Shown here piece by piece: positions 43,015 to 51,960 of a stretch of 64,000 nucleotides of DNA (position 1 is the stretch's first letter; each line of letters opens with the position of its first letter). The notes beneath the pieces are model-generated. The model was not told the origin of the DNA and ran no database searches. It saw only the letters and a list, made by a program, of their open reading frames with translations. The stretch comes from Amaricoccus macauensis_A. Lineage in GTDB: Bacteria > Pseudomonadota > Alphaproteobacteria > Rhodobacterales > Rhodobacteraceae. The stretch spans positions 496,001 to 560,000 of the forward strand of contig NZ_JBNAFY010000002.1 in assembly GCF_049800915.1 (NCBI RefSeq), written 5' to 3'. The position numbers and the translations under genes are program-made.

Positions 43015-44018
43015 GCAGGAAAGCCCTCGATGAGTTGGGCCGCGAGCGGTGCGTGGTATGACAGGATGCCGTCGCACCCCGCGCGCTTGAAACCCAGCAG
43101 GCTTTCGAGAACGGCTTTCTCGCGGTCCAGCCATCCGTTTGCCGCCGCAGCTTCGAGCATCGCGTATTCGCCTGAAACCTGGTAGGCGAAGACAGGCACA
43201 TCAAACTCGAGCTTGGCGCGCGCGCAGACGTCGAGATAGGGCAGGCCGGGCTTGACCATCACCATGTCAGCGCCTTCGGCCAGATCGATCGCGATCTCTC
43301 GCAATGCCTCCGCCCCATTGGCCGCATCCATCTGATAGGTTTTCTTGTCGCCCTTCAACGCGCCGGTGGCGCCGACCGCGTCGCGAAACGGACCATAGAA
43401 GCAGGAGGCGTATTTCGCCGCATAGCTCATGATTATCGTGTCGGGGAAATCATGTGTCTCCAAGGCAGCGCGGATCACGCCGATACGGCCATCCATCATG
43501 TCGGAGGGACCGAGAATGTCGCAGCCCGCCTCGGCCTGCACCAGCGCCATCTTCTCCAAGGCCATGAGTGTTTCGTCATTGACGATGACGCCGTCCCTCA
43601 CGATCCCATCATGACCGTCGGAACTGTAGGGATCGAGCGCCACATCAAGCAGAACGCCGACGCCCGGCACTGCGGCCTTGATCGCGCGGGTGGCGCGGTT
43701 CACCAGGTTTTCCGGGTTCCAGGCTTCCGTCGCTTCCGGGTTCTTGTCGTTCTCATCCGTGTAGGGAAAAAGCGCGATGCATGGGATCCCGAGGTCGGCT
43801 GCGAGCTTGGCGGCCTCGACGGCCCGGTCGATGGAGAGCCGCGACACGCCGGGCAGCGACGCGACAGGTTCATCCACATTCTCGCCGGAGCGCACAAAGA
43901 TCGGCCAGATCAGATCGGACACGCTCAGTCGGTTCTCGGCCACCATGTCGCGGATCCAGGTCGTGCGACGCAGTCGGCGAGGTCGGCCATGAGGAAAGGG
44001 GGCGGCGAGCGGTGTCAT
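43011..44018 (-). CDS. hemB: Delta-aminolevulinic acid dehydratase (porphobilinogen synthase)
   Basis: Condenses two 5-aminolevulinate molecules to porphobilinogen in tetrapyrrole synthesis. The 335-residue protein has both active-site lysines, in SYAAKYASCFYGPFRD and MVKPGLPYLDV. The segment that binds catalytic zinc through cysteines in yeast and animals reads ALDPYSSDGHDGIV here, without cysteines, as in the metal-independent or magnesium-type enzymes of Rhodobacter. The ATG follows AAGGA. The LysE gene is coupled downstream by ATGA overlap. Confidence 0.95.
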   Translation of the reverse strand: MTPLAAPFPHGRPRRLRRTTWIRDMVAENRLSVSDLIWPIFVRSGENVDEPVASLPGVSRLSIDRAVEAAKLAADLGIPCIALFPYTDENDKNPEATEAWNPENLVNRATRAIKAAVPGVGVLLDVALDPYSSDGHDGIVRDGVIVNDETLMALEKMALVQAEAGCDILGPSDMMDGRIGVIRAALETHDFPDTIIMSYAAKYASCFYGPFRDAVGATGALKGDKKTYQMDAANGAEALREIAIDLAEGADMVMVKPGLPYLDVCARAKLEFDVPVFAYQVSGEYAMLEAAAANGWLDREKAVLESLLGFKRAGCDGILSYHAPLAAQLIEGFPA

Positions 44019-44188
44019 GTCTCGTGTCCTTCACTTGCGGTAGACCGGGTTTCGCACGGGACGGATGCGCCCTCAAGATCCCGGTTCGGACATTCATCCT
44101 TTTGCCCCGCCTCGCTTGACCTCGGGGGGCGGCCCGTGGCTTCTGGAGCGCGCTGCATTGCTGCGTGGCGGAATGTCGGAGCAACGGA

Positions 44189-44686
44189 TTGAGCGCGTTC
44201 GGAGTATCGAGTTTTGAAAGCATCTGGTACTGGGTGCTGCACATGATTGTCTGGACCCTCGTCACGCAACGCATGCTTGGGGTCCCCCATGACATGCTCG
44301 TTCGCGCCCGCCGGTCGCCGGAAATTGCGGGCAAGGTCGAAATGCTGGCTCTTGTCCATACGGGACGGCTGGCGGCGCTTTACGACGCACTGGGTATCGC
44401 CGCGGCGCTGCTCGGTGGATTTCTCCTTTCGGCACTCTTTGTCATCGGTTTTCTCAATGGTGTCGAACTGGCGCAGGCCGTTTTTCTCCTCGTTTTTCCA
44501 GTTTCGATAGTCGCCTACTCCACGGCTTCGGTCGCACTTAGGATCGAACGGCGCAACTATCGCGGGGACATGCTTCTGCGGATCCTTGCCCGGCGGCAGT
44601 TCTGGCATCAAGTGATCGCGGTCGCCGCCCTCATTGGGGCGTTGGGGGTCGCCCTGAGCCATCATCCGCGAATCGTGCTACCCTGA
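44189..44686 (+). CDS. Hypothetical four-helix membrane protein
   Basis: A conserved-looking inner-membrane protein of about 165 residues with four hydrophobic stretches: near the N-terminus (WYWVLHMIVWTLVT), about 60-90 (GIAAALLGGFLLSALFVIGF), about 95-118 (VFLLVFPVSIVAYSTASVAL) and near the C-terminus (VIAVAALIGALGVAL). I recognise no family function. The start is uncertain: a TTG at 44189 has GGAG seven bases upstream and is preferred; a GTG at 44165 opens the same frame with a weaker site. It is divergent from hemB and stands alone. Confidence 0.72.
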   Translation: MSAFGVSSFESIWYWVLHMIVWTLVTQRMLGVPHDMLVRARRSPEIAGKVEMLALVHTGRLAALYDALGIAAALLGGFLLSALFVIGFLNGVELAQAVFLLVFPVSIVAYSTASVALRIERRNYRGDMLLRILARRQFWHQVIAVAALIGALGVALSHHPRIVLP

Positions 44687-44841
44687 CATACCGGGAGCAT
44701 GTCTCGGCACTCGCTTCCGATTGGCAGGATCTGTAAAGATCGTGATTGCCGCATTTCTTTTGTCATCCGAGTGATACATTGCGCTGTCACCCTCGGGGCG
44801 TGCGGCGGGTGCGACAGGGTGTGGTGTCAAGGAGTTCGTCA

Positions 44842-45969
44842 ATGTTTTGGTCGTGGATGCGGCATGGTCTGGCCGCGGGGGTAATTTCTGGCGTGGGTTG
44901 TTGGGCGTCTGCCGCTGATGCGCTGTCACTTCGGTTGATCGGCAGCTACGAGATCCCGACCGGAACCATGTTCGAGGGTGCCGAATTCGGTGGCATTTCC
45001 GCGATCGACCTCGGGCCGGACGGGGTGTTCTACGCGCTTTCTGACGACCGTGGTGGGGAAGGTCGAACACCGCGCTTCTATATGCTCGATCTCGACTACG
45101 ATGGCGGCGGTTTCCACGACGTGAAGATTGCCGGGGTGCGCCATATGCGAGACCTTGGTGGGGAGCATTTTCCATCCGAAAAGCGTTCCGTCGATCCTGA
45201 GGGACTGCGGTTCGCGCCAAGTGGCAATCTCTACTGGTCCAGCGAAGGTAACTTCAGCGACGCGGCGGACGAGTTCGTGCAGCCCTTCTTGCGCGAGATG
45301 ACACCCGAGGGAGCATACGTGCGTGATCTGGCAGTGCCGGGCCTCTTCAACTATTTCGACAATGCAACGGCGGGTGCCCGATCCAACAAGGTGTTCGAGG
45401 CGTTGGCGGTTGAGGAGAGCGGCGCGATCTGGATCGTCAACGAGGATGCAATCTTCGAGGACGGTCCGGCTGCGAGCCTCGAAGCGGGCAGCCTTGTCCG
45501 ATTCACCCGGTTCGATGCGGAGACGGGGCGGGCGGATGGGCAATTTGTCTATGCGCTTCCGGCGATACCACTCGATGCAAAGGAGGGTGCGCCCTTTGCA
45601 CCGGACAATGGCGTTGCGGAGCTTCTGACACTGCCCAATGGCGGGTTGCTTGCGCTTGAACGTGCCTTTGCGTGGGGGCGCGGCAACACGATCCGCCTGG
45701 TTTCCACCGGAATTCTGAACAGTGCCACGGACGTAACCGGCCAGCAGAGCCTCGTCGATCTGGAGCTCACTATGATGCCGCGCGAGTTGGTGCTCGAAAT
45801 GGGGCCCGAGTTCGAAGGCGTGACGCTCGACAACATGGAAGCCATGTCCTGGGGGCCGGATCTGCCCAATGGCAACCGGTCGCTGGTGCTGGTCTCGGAC
45901 AACAATTTCAACGACAGCCAGCGCACGCTGTTCATGGCCTTCGAAGTGACGGGGCTAGCCGAGGACTAA
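44842..45969 (+). CDS. Exported esterase-like/phytase-like beta-propeller protein
   Basis: A 375-residue periplasmic protein of the esterase-like activity of phytase family (Pfam PF13449). A signal peptide (residues 1-27, with GLAAGVISGVGCWASAADA) leads into a beta-propeller domain with family segments GGISAIDLGPDGVFYALSDD, KRSVDPEGLRFAPSG, YWSSEGN and DNMEAMSWGPDL. The ATG at 44842 follows AAGGAG. Enzymatic activity in the family is weakly supported. mfd follows on the same strand about 50 bp later. Confidence 0.88.
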   Translation: MFWSWMRHGLAAGVISGVGCWASAADALSLRLIGSYEIPTGTMFEGAEFGGISAIDLGPDGVFYALSDDRGGEGRTPRFYMLDLDYDGGGFHDVKIAGVRHMRDLGGEHFPSEKRSVDPEGLRFAPSGNLYWSSEGNFSDAADEFVQPFLREMTPEGAYVRDLAVPGLFNYFDNATAGARSNKVFEALAVEESGAIWIVNEDAIFEDGPAASLEAGSLVRFTRFDAETGRADGQFVYALPAIPLDAKEGAPFAPDNGVAELLTLPNGGLLALERAFAWGRGNTIRLVSTGILNSATDVTGQQSLVDLELTMMPRELVLEMGPEFEGVTLDNMEAMSWGPDLPNGNRSLVLVSDNNFNDSQRTLFMAFEVTGLAED

Positions 45970-46019
45970 ACCTTCGGCGACTTCTTGCCACCGGGGGGTG
46001 TGTGGTTTACCTCGCAAAC

Positions 46020-49000
46020 ATGAATGTCCAACGGCCTCTCTCTCCCGGTCGCCTGATCGTCGGCGGTTGCCCCGAAGGCTTTGACGCGCATCACCTCGTC
46101 GATACGGTGAACCGCGCGGAGGGGCCCGTGATACATGTTGCGCGTGACGATGCGCGGCTGGCGAGCTTGCGGGCGGCAATCCGGTTCTTCTCGCCGCAGC
46201 TGCCGATCCTGACATTTCCGGCATGGGATTGTCTGCCCTATGACCGGATCTCTCCCAACAGCGACATCTCGGCGGCGCGCATGGCGACCCTGGCAGGGCT
46301 CGCGAGCGGGTTCGACCGCCCGGCGGCGATCCTGACCACGGTCAATGCCGCGACACAGCGTGTGCCCGCGCGCGAGACGCTCAGGGGGGCTAGCTTCATT
46401 GCACGGGTGGGGCGTCAGCTCGATCAGGAGAAACTCCGCGCATTTCTCGTGCGTATGGGCTATGTCCAGACGCCGACTGTCACGGACAAGGGCGAGTTCG
46501 CCATCCGGGGCGGGCTGATCGACCTCTTTCCCCCCAGTTCTCGCACACCGATCCGACTCGATCTGTTCGGCGACGTCCTCGAAAGCGCACGGCGCTTCGA
46601 GCCTGAGAGCCAGCGAACCACCGAAACGGTGAAGCGTGTGGAGCTTGCGCCAGTTTCCGAGGTTCTGCTCGACGAAGCCTCGATCCAGCGTTTTCGCACC
46701 GAGTATCGCATGAGATTCGGAGCGGCGGGACACGATGATCCGCTCTACGAAGCCGTAAGCGCGGGCCGCAAACACCAGGGCGTCGAGCACTGGCTACCAT
46801 TCTTCCACGACAGGCTGGAAACGCTCTTCGACTATCTGCCGGATGCACCTGTTCTGCTCGACGATCAGTTCGGCGCGGCACACTCTGCGCGCTGGGCAGC
46901 GCTGAAGGAGCAGTACGAGGCGCGCACCGCGGCGATGGCGGCGAAATCCAAGGTCGGTACCGTCTACAAGCCAGCGCCGCCCGAAATGCTCTACATGGAT
47001 GAGGCTGCGTTTGACTACGCGCTGGGGCAGCGGCCGCGCCATGAGCTTTCGGCGCTACCGCGTGCCTCCGGTCCCGGCGTGATCGATCTGGGCGGGCGGA
47101 TCGGGCGTGACTTTTCCCTGGAACGTCAGCAGGAGCAGGTAAGCCTTTTCGGTGCGCTGGCAGATCACGTGCGCGAGAAGCGAAAGACCGGCAACGTGGT
47201 TGTTGCGAGCTACTCGAAAGGCGCGCGCGAGCGGCTCGAGGGGCTTCTCTCGGACAGTGGCATCACGGATGCCAGGGAAATCTCCAGATCCACCGAGATC
47301 GAGGGGCAGGGCAAGCTCTACCTCGCAGTCTGGGCGCTGGAGCACGGGTTCGAGGCCAAGGGTCTCACGGTCATCGCCGAGCAGGACGTGCTGGGAGATC
47401 GGCTCATACGCGCGCCGAAACGGAGAAAGAGGGCCGAGAACTTCCTGACCGAGGCCACGACACTCACGCCCGGCGATCTGGTTGTTCACGTGGATCACGG
47501 GATCGGTCGCTACAAGGGATTGGAGACTGTCACGGCCGCGGGCGCGCCCCATGAGTGCATCAGCCTGGAATATGCTGGCGGCGACAAGCTTTACCTGCCG
47601 GTGGAGAACATCGAGCTTCTCTCTCGCTATGGTCATGAGGAGGGGCTGCTCGACCGGCTGGGTGGCGGCGCATGGCAGGCCAAGAAGGCAAAGCTCAAGG
47701 AGCGCATCCGCGAGATGGCGGACAAGCTCATCCGCATTGCCGCCGAGCGCGCCCTCAGGAAGGGCCCGGTGCTCTCGCCGCCCGATCACAGCGACTGGGA
47801 GAAGTTCTGCGCCCGTTTTCCCTACTCCGAAACCGATGACCAGCTGAACGCCATTGCGGATGTGCTGGAGGACATGGATTCGGGACGGCCGATGGACCGA
47901 CTGATCTGTGGCGATGTGGGGTTCGGCAAGACCGAGGTGGCTCTGCGCGCGGCCTACGTGGCGGCGATGTCCGGCACCCAGGTTGCGGTGATTGCGCCCA
48001 CGACGCTTCTTGCGCGTCAGCACTACAAGGGCTTTGCCGAACGGTTCCGGGGGACGCCCATTCGCGTCCGCCAGCTCTCACGGTTCGTCTCCGCAAAAGA
48101 AGCCGCCGAGACGCGCAAGGGAGTGGAGAACGGCGAGGTTGGTATCGTCGTCGGCACTCATGCGCTGCTGGCAAAGACCATCAAGTTCGCCAATCTCGGG
48201 CTGTTGATCATTGATGAGGAGCAGCATTTCGGCGTTGGTCACAAGGAGCGGTTGAAGCAGCTGCGCTCGGACATCCATGTGCTGACGCTGACGGCGACGC
48301 CGATCCCGCGGACGTTGCAGATGGCGCTTTCGGGGGTCCGAGAACTTAGTCTCATCGCGACACCGCCTGTCGATCGGCTGGCGATCCGGACCTACGTGAG
48401 TGAGTTCGATGCGGTGACGGTGCGTGAGGCACTCTTGCGCGAACACTACCGCGGCGGGCAGTCGTTCTACGTGGTGCCGCGGGTTTCCGACATTGCCGAC
48501 GTGGAGAGCTTCCTCCGCGAACATGTGCCCGAAGTGAGCTTCATTACTGCGCATGGTCAGATGGCCGCGGGCGAGCTCGATGACCGGATGAACGCCTTCT
48601 ATGACGGCAAATATGACGTGTTGCTCGCGACGACGATCGTGGAATCCGGGCTCGATATTCCGGCGGCGAATACCCTGATCGTCGAACGCGCCGACATGTT
48701 CGGCCTTGCGCAACTCTACCAGATCCGGGGTCGTGTCGGCCGTTCGAAGCTGCGGGCCTATGCATTCTTCATGACCGAACCGCGGAAGAAGCTCACGCCG
48801 CAGGCCGAGAAACGGCTGCGCGTGCTGGGGTCGCTCGACAGTCTTGGAGCAGGATTTACCCTTGCAAGTCAGGATCTTGACATACGCGGGGCGGGGAACT
48901 TGCTGGGCGAGGAGCAGTCCGGGCAGGTTCGCGAGGTCGGCTTCGAGCTTTATCAGGAAATGCTGAGCGAAGCGATTGCCAAGCTGCAGTCCGGCGAGGT

Positions 49001-49490
49001 CGAGATGGCGGATGACGGCGAATGGTCACCGCAGATCAATCTCGGCGTGCCGGTGCTGATTCCGGAGCCCTACGTGCCCGATCTCGACGTGCGACTGGGG
49101 CTCTATCGCAGGCTTTCCAGCCTCGAAAAAAGGGTGGAAATGGAAGGGTTTGCGGCGGAACTCATCGACCGGTTCGGGCCGCTGCCGGGCGAGGTCGATA
49201 CGCTCTTGCAGGTCGTGCGCATCAAGGCGATGTGCAAGCGGGCGGGCATTGCCAAGCTCGATGGCGGGCCGAAGGGTGCCACGATCCAGTTCCACAATGA
49301 CAAATTCGCCAACCCGGCGGGGCTCGTGGAGTTCATGCACGCCCAGAAGGGGCAGGCAAAAGTCAAGGATAACAAGATCATAGTCCGCCGGGACTGGTCC
49401 GACGACCGGGCGAAGCTGCAAGGTGCGTTCGGCATCGCGCGGGACCTCGCGCAGTTCGCGGCACCGGAGAAAGCCAAGGCAGGCAACTGA
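46020..49490 (+). CDS. mfd: Transcription-repair coupling factor Mfd
   Basis: DNA translocase that removes stalled RNA polymerase and recruits UvrA to lesions. The 1156-residue protein has the N-terminal UvrB-like region (FPAWDCLPYDRISPN), the RNA-polymerase interacting domain (GDLVVHVDHGIGRYKGLE, about 485), helicase motif I GDVGFGKTEVALRA near 630, the DEEQ box near 732, LTATPIPRTLQMAL, and the C-terminal TRCF domain. The frame is open well upstream inside the preceding gene; the ATG at 46020 (MNVQRPLSPG) starts close to the first conserved residues, with a GTG a few codons earlier as alternative. Confidence 0.95.
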   Translation: MNVQRPLSPGRLIVGGCPEGFDAHHLVDTVNRAEGPVIHVARDDARLASLRAAIRFFSPQLPILTFPAWDCLPYDRISPNSDISAARMATLAGLASGFDRPAAILTTVNAATQRVPARETLRGASFIARVGRQLDQEKLRAFLVRMGYVQTPTVTDKGEFAIRGGLIDLFPPSSRTPIRLDLFGDVLESARRFEPESQRTTETVKRVELAPVSEVLLDEASIQRFRTEYRMRFGAAGHDDPLYEAVSAGRKHQGVEHWLPFFHDRLETLFDYLPDAPVLLDDQFGAAHSARWAALKEQYEARTAAMAAKSKVGTVYKPAPPEMLYMDEAAFDYALGQRPRHELSALPRASGPGVIDLGGRIGRDFSLERQQEQVSLFGALADHVREKRKTGNVVVASYSKGARERLEGLLSDSGITDAREISRSTEIEGQGKLYLAVWALEHGFEAKGLTVIAEQDVLGDRLIRAPKRRKRAENFLTEATTLTPGDLVVHVDHGIGRYKGLETVTAAGAPHECISLEYAGGDKLYLPVENIELLSRYGHEEGLLDRLGGGAWQAKKAKLKERIREMADKLIRIAAERALRKGPVLSPPDHSDWEKFCARFPYSETDDQLNAIADVLEDMDSGRPMDRLICGDVGFGKTEVALRAAYVAAMSGTQVAVIAPTTLLARQHYKGFAERFRGTPIRVRQLSRFVSAKEAAETRKGVENGEVGIVVGTHALLAKTIKFANLGLLIIDEEQHFGVGHKERLKQLRSDIHVLTLTATPIPRTLQMALSGVRELSLIATPPVDRLAIRTYVSEFDAVTVREALLREHYRGGQSFYVVPRVSDIADVESFLREHVPEVSFITAHGQMAAGELDDRMNAFYDGKYDVLLATTIVESGLDIPAANTLIVERADMFGLAQLYQIRGRVGRSKLRAYAFFMTEPRKKLTPQAEKRLRVLGSLDSLGAGFTLASQDLDIRGAGNLLGEEQSGQVREVGFELYQEMLSEAIAKLQSGEVEMADDGEWSPQINLGVPVLIPEPYVPDLDVRLGLYRRLSSLEKRVEMEGFAAELIDRFGPLPGEVDTLLQVVRIKAMCKRAGIAKLDGGPKGATIQFHNDKFANPAGLVEFMHAQKGQAKVKDNKIIVRRDWSDDRAKLQGAFGIARDLAQFAAPEKAKAGN

Positions 49491-49502
49491 CGCCGAACGT
49501 CG

Positions 49503-49575
49503 TATGGAATCGATATGGAAACCGTATGGATTCGATATGGCTAATTGCCATACTGCGCGTCGCATTTCGTTAACC
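49503..49575. repeat. Phased TATGG repeat element, copy 2
   Basis: Four TATGG boxes start at 49503, 49514, 49525 and 49536, exactly 11 bp apart, with alternating ATCGA-type and AACCG-type linkers that form a 22-bp double unit. CATAC follows at 49549 and TTTCGTTAACC at 49565-49575. The distances from the last box to CATAC (8 bp between) and to TTTCGTTAACC (24 bp between) equal those of copy 1 at 4763-4836. It begins 12 bp after the mfd stop and lies between convergent genes. Confidence 0.8.
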
Positions 49576-49663
49576 ATTCGGGAGGCCGGAGACGGGATGC
49601 GGTGCCCTAGGGCAATGGGCGGACAGCTCGATCCGGAGACATGGGTTTCGGGGGAACTTCCCG

Positions 49664-50041
49664 TCAACCGGCGAACACCACCACCGCCGCGAGCGCCAGC
49701 AGGATGGAGGTCAGTGGCCCCCAAAGCCGCCGCTCCGGTTTCGAGGGCGTGATCCAGTTGAGGACACAGGAGAGGACCTGGACCGCGAGTGCCGTCCACT
49801 GCGTCCAGCGGGGCCAATGGGGCCACAATCCCGCACCGGACAGAATTCCGAACGCCATGGCCATTACAATGAAGATCGAGATGAATGCGGCAACTCGGCC
49901 TACTGTGGAGAGGGGGCCTTCGTGTTGCCCGCCCTGGGTGAGATGCCCCCAGGGTGCCCCCGCGATCAAGGCGATCTGAAAGCCGATGACGCCGACACAG
50001 GCGCAGGCATAGGCGAATGCGATGGAGGGTGCCGGGCTCAT
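49664..50041 (-). CDS. Hypothetical small membrane protein
   Basis: A 125-residue protein with four hydrophobic segments (IAFAYACACVGVIGFQIALI, VAAFISIFIVMAMAFGILSG, WTALAVQVLSCVLNWI and LTSILLALAAVVVFAG), so an integral inner-membrane protein. I recognise no family. Tryptophan-rich loop GLWPHWPRWTQW lies between the second and third segments. The ATG at 50041 is chosen over 50077 because hydrophobic sequence starts directly after it. It converges with mfd across the TATGG repeat element and is divergent from the GNAT-like gene. Confidence 0.75.
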   Translation of the reverse strand: MSPAPSIAFAYACACVGVIGFQIALIAGAPWGHLTQGGQHEGPLSTVGRVAAFISIFIVMAMAFGILSGAGLWPHWPRWTQWTALAVQVLSCVLNWITPSKPERRLWGPLTSILLALAAVVVFAG

Positions 50042-50169
50042 TCCGCCATGGTTGGGTTCCGCCGATCGCTGGGTCAATCACGTTGGGGGAATTGCGGTGC
50101 CGTGCCCTTTGCGGCTCTCCACACCCTGCCTCAATACTTGTGGTATGGTGACAAGGGGGAGGGCTGGCC

Positions 50170-50994
50170 ATGACCATGAGCGAGATCGGGGACGGCAACT
50201 GGTGTTTCGGAAGCCCGGCACAGCAGAGCATGGAGCGCACGGCGCATTGGCTCTGGCCCTTGCTGCGAAGCGATCCCGCCTACGGATACATGGGACGGAG
50301 TGTGTCTCTCGAGGCGGTCACGCCGGAGAGCCTGCCGGTTCTGGCAACGCTTGCGCGATTGCAGGGTGCCTCTCTGAGCCATTTCGTCAGCCGGGAGGAT
50401 GAGCCGGAACTGGCAGCGGCCTTCTCGGCCCAGGGGCTGATTTCGGATCGATGGGATCAGTTCATGGGGACCGAGGCTTGCCTCGAAACCTGTGCGCGGG
50501 TGGTGCGGGGTTTCGAACTGCCCGATTGCTATCGCCTGCGCGAGATCGGGCCGGATACCGAAGCGGGGCTGTATGCCAAGCTCGCGGAGACCGCGCTGGC
50601 ATGTCATGTCCTGCCGCCGATTTCGGCGGTGATCAGCGGGCAGAGCCAACGGGCGATCTGCTTCGTTCTCGAAGCGCCGGATGGGGGCGTGGCGGCCTGC
50701 TCGGGCGCGGTGCTGGGCAATCATTTTGAAAGCCCCTGGGGGCGGGCCGCCTGGTGGGGCATGCTGGCGACACGGGAAAAGGATCGGGGTCAGTCTCTAT
50801 CGCTCTACCTCGGCGCGTTGGCGGCCTTGCGGATGAACGAACGGTTCGGGGCAGAGATCTTCTATACCGGGGTGCGGCCTGAGAACGCGGTTTCGCGCCA
50901 TATTTGCGGCAAGCTGGGTGTGAGCGACAGCGGGCTTTCCTGCCTCGCGGTGATCGATCCGGCGCAATTTGGAGAGGGGGCCTTCACGAAGTAG
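50170..50994 (+). CDS. GNAT-like N-acetyltransferase domain protein
   Basis: A 274-residue protein with no strong motif, tentatively GNAT-like. The C-terminal half has the layout of an acetyltransferase: beta strands around GGVAACSGAVLGNHF, a turn before a helix at REKDRGQSLSLYLGALAALR (acetyl-CoA binding region), and YTGVRPENAVSRHICGKLGV, which resembles the family ending in which a repeated sugar or amino substrate is followed by an asparagine and a C-terminal helix. The N-terminal 130 residues are unassigned. A GGGGGAGGG site precedes the ATG. It stands alone. Confidence 0.7.
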   Translation: MTMSEIGDGNWCFGSPAQQSMERTAHWLWPLLRSDPAYGYMGRSVSLEAVTPESLPVLATLARLQGASLSHFVSREDEPELAAAFSAQGLISDRWDQFMGTEACLETCARVVRGFELPDCYRLREIGPDTEAGLYAKLAETALACHVLPPISAVISGQSQRAICFVLEAPDGGVAACSGAVLGNHFESPWGRAAWWGMLATREKDRGQSLSLYLGALAALRMNERFGAEIFYTGVRPENAVSRHICGKLGVSDSGLSCLAVIDPAQFGEGAFTK

Positions 50995-50998
50995 GGTG

Positions 50999-51023
50999 CT
51001 TTCGCGCGTTGAAACCGCGAAAG
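50999..51023. terminator. Hairpin after GNAT-like gene
   Basis: A perfect 8-bp stem CTTTCGCG / CGCGAAAG with a 9-nt loop, four bp after the stop. The remaining bases up to the convergent gene at 51206 hold nothing I recognise. Confidence 0.6.
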
Positions 51024-51205
51024 AGGGACAGTCGCAGGCGCGGCGCCTTCGGCTTGTTCCATGCCATTTTTTCCCGTCACTAATGGCGTGATGGGCTCAA
51101 GGAAAATATTGCCTGAGACGTAGTAGGGGCGCTCGGTCCGCCGCTGGCATCGGGACTCCGGCAAGAGGCCTGCGGTGGAGTTCAACGCTCTGCCGAAGTG
51201 GAATA

Positions 51206-51742
51206 TCAGATACCGGTGGGGCGGCCGTCGAGCGAGGTGGTGTTGCGCTCTTCCCAGTAGGCGGCGACGCCTTTGGGGCCCTTTGTCTCTGCCCAGGTTT
51301 GGAGCGTGTCGCGCGGCTCTTGGTAGTCCATGAAGGGCACGGCATAGCCGCAGGAGGTCTGTACCAGATCGACGGTGAGATCGTAGATCTGCCGCGCACC
51401 GGGTTGGTCGGGGAAGTGGGCGTAGAGCGCTTCCCAGTCCTCCGCGCCGTTGTGGATCGTTCGGGCGGTGCCATAGGCGCGCAGGATCAGCGGGCGCGTC
51501 GTGAAGGAACACCACATCACGGTCATGCGCGGGCTTTCGAGCAGGTGCGCCGCGGTCTCGTTGCCGGACCCGGTGAGATTGAGCCAGACCAGCCGGTTGG
51601 GGCCGAGCACGCGCATGGCATCGCGGCCCTTGGGCGAGAGGTTCACCCGGCCGGTGGGCGCGGCGGTCGCGACGAAGAAGATGTGCTGCTCCGCAATGAA
51701 CCGCGTGTGGTCTTCGGTGAAGCCGGGAAACTGCTTGGCCAT
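51206..51742 (-). CDS. Pyridoxamine 5'-phosphate oxidase-like FMN-binding protein
   Basis: A 178-residue split-barrel flavin-binding protein of the PNPOx-like family. Segments FFVATAAPTGRVNLSPKG, LVWLNLTGSGNETAAHLLE and MTVMWCSFTTRPLILRAYG are typical. The true PdxH active-site arrangement is not recognisable, so a general flavin reductase or unknown role is more likely than vitamin B6 synthesis. The ATG at 51742 follows AGGAG; the upstream open frame is not used. It lies downstream of no evident operon partner; the glmS stop is 218 bp upstream. Confidence 0.87.
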   Translation of the reverse strand: MAKQFPGFTEDHTRFIAEQHIFFVATAAPTGRVNLSPKGRDAMRVLGPNRLVWLNLTGSGNETAAHLLESPRMTVMWCSFTTRPLILRAYGTARTIHNGAEDWEALYAHFPDQPGARQIYDLTVDLVQTSCGYAVPFMDYQEPRDTLQTWAETKGPKGVAAYWEERNTTSLDGRPTGI

Positions 51743-51908
51743 GGGGCGCTCCTTTGGATGTGCGCCGGTCCTCAATCGCGACGGCAGCCCGTCGAGTATT
51801 ACGCGTTTGCGCGGATCTGAGAAGGGAGGGGTGGTTGGAAGAGGCTGGACCCTTCCGGGTCAATTTCAGACGGCAGACCAACCCGCCAATCACGTCGGGC
51901 GACAGCGG

Positions 51909-51944
51909 CACGGGACAAGCCGAATGCGTCGTGCGCGTCCCGTG
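51909..51944 (-). terminator. Hairpin after glmS
   Basis: CACGGGAC and GTCCCGTG form a perfect 8-bp stem with a 20-nt loop, 17 bp beyond the glmS stop on the minus strand. The loop is long and there is no T tract. Confidence 0.4.
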
Positions 51945-51960
51945 GCTTCGTCGATGTCGG

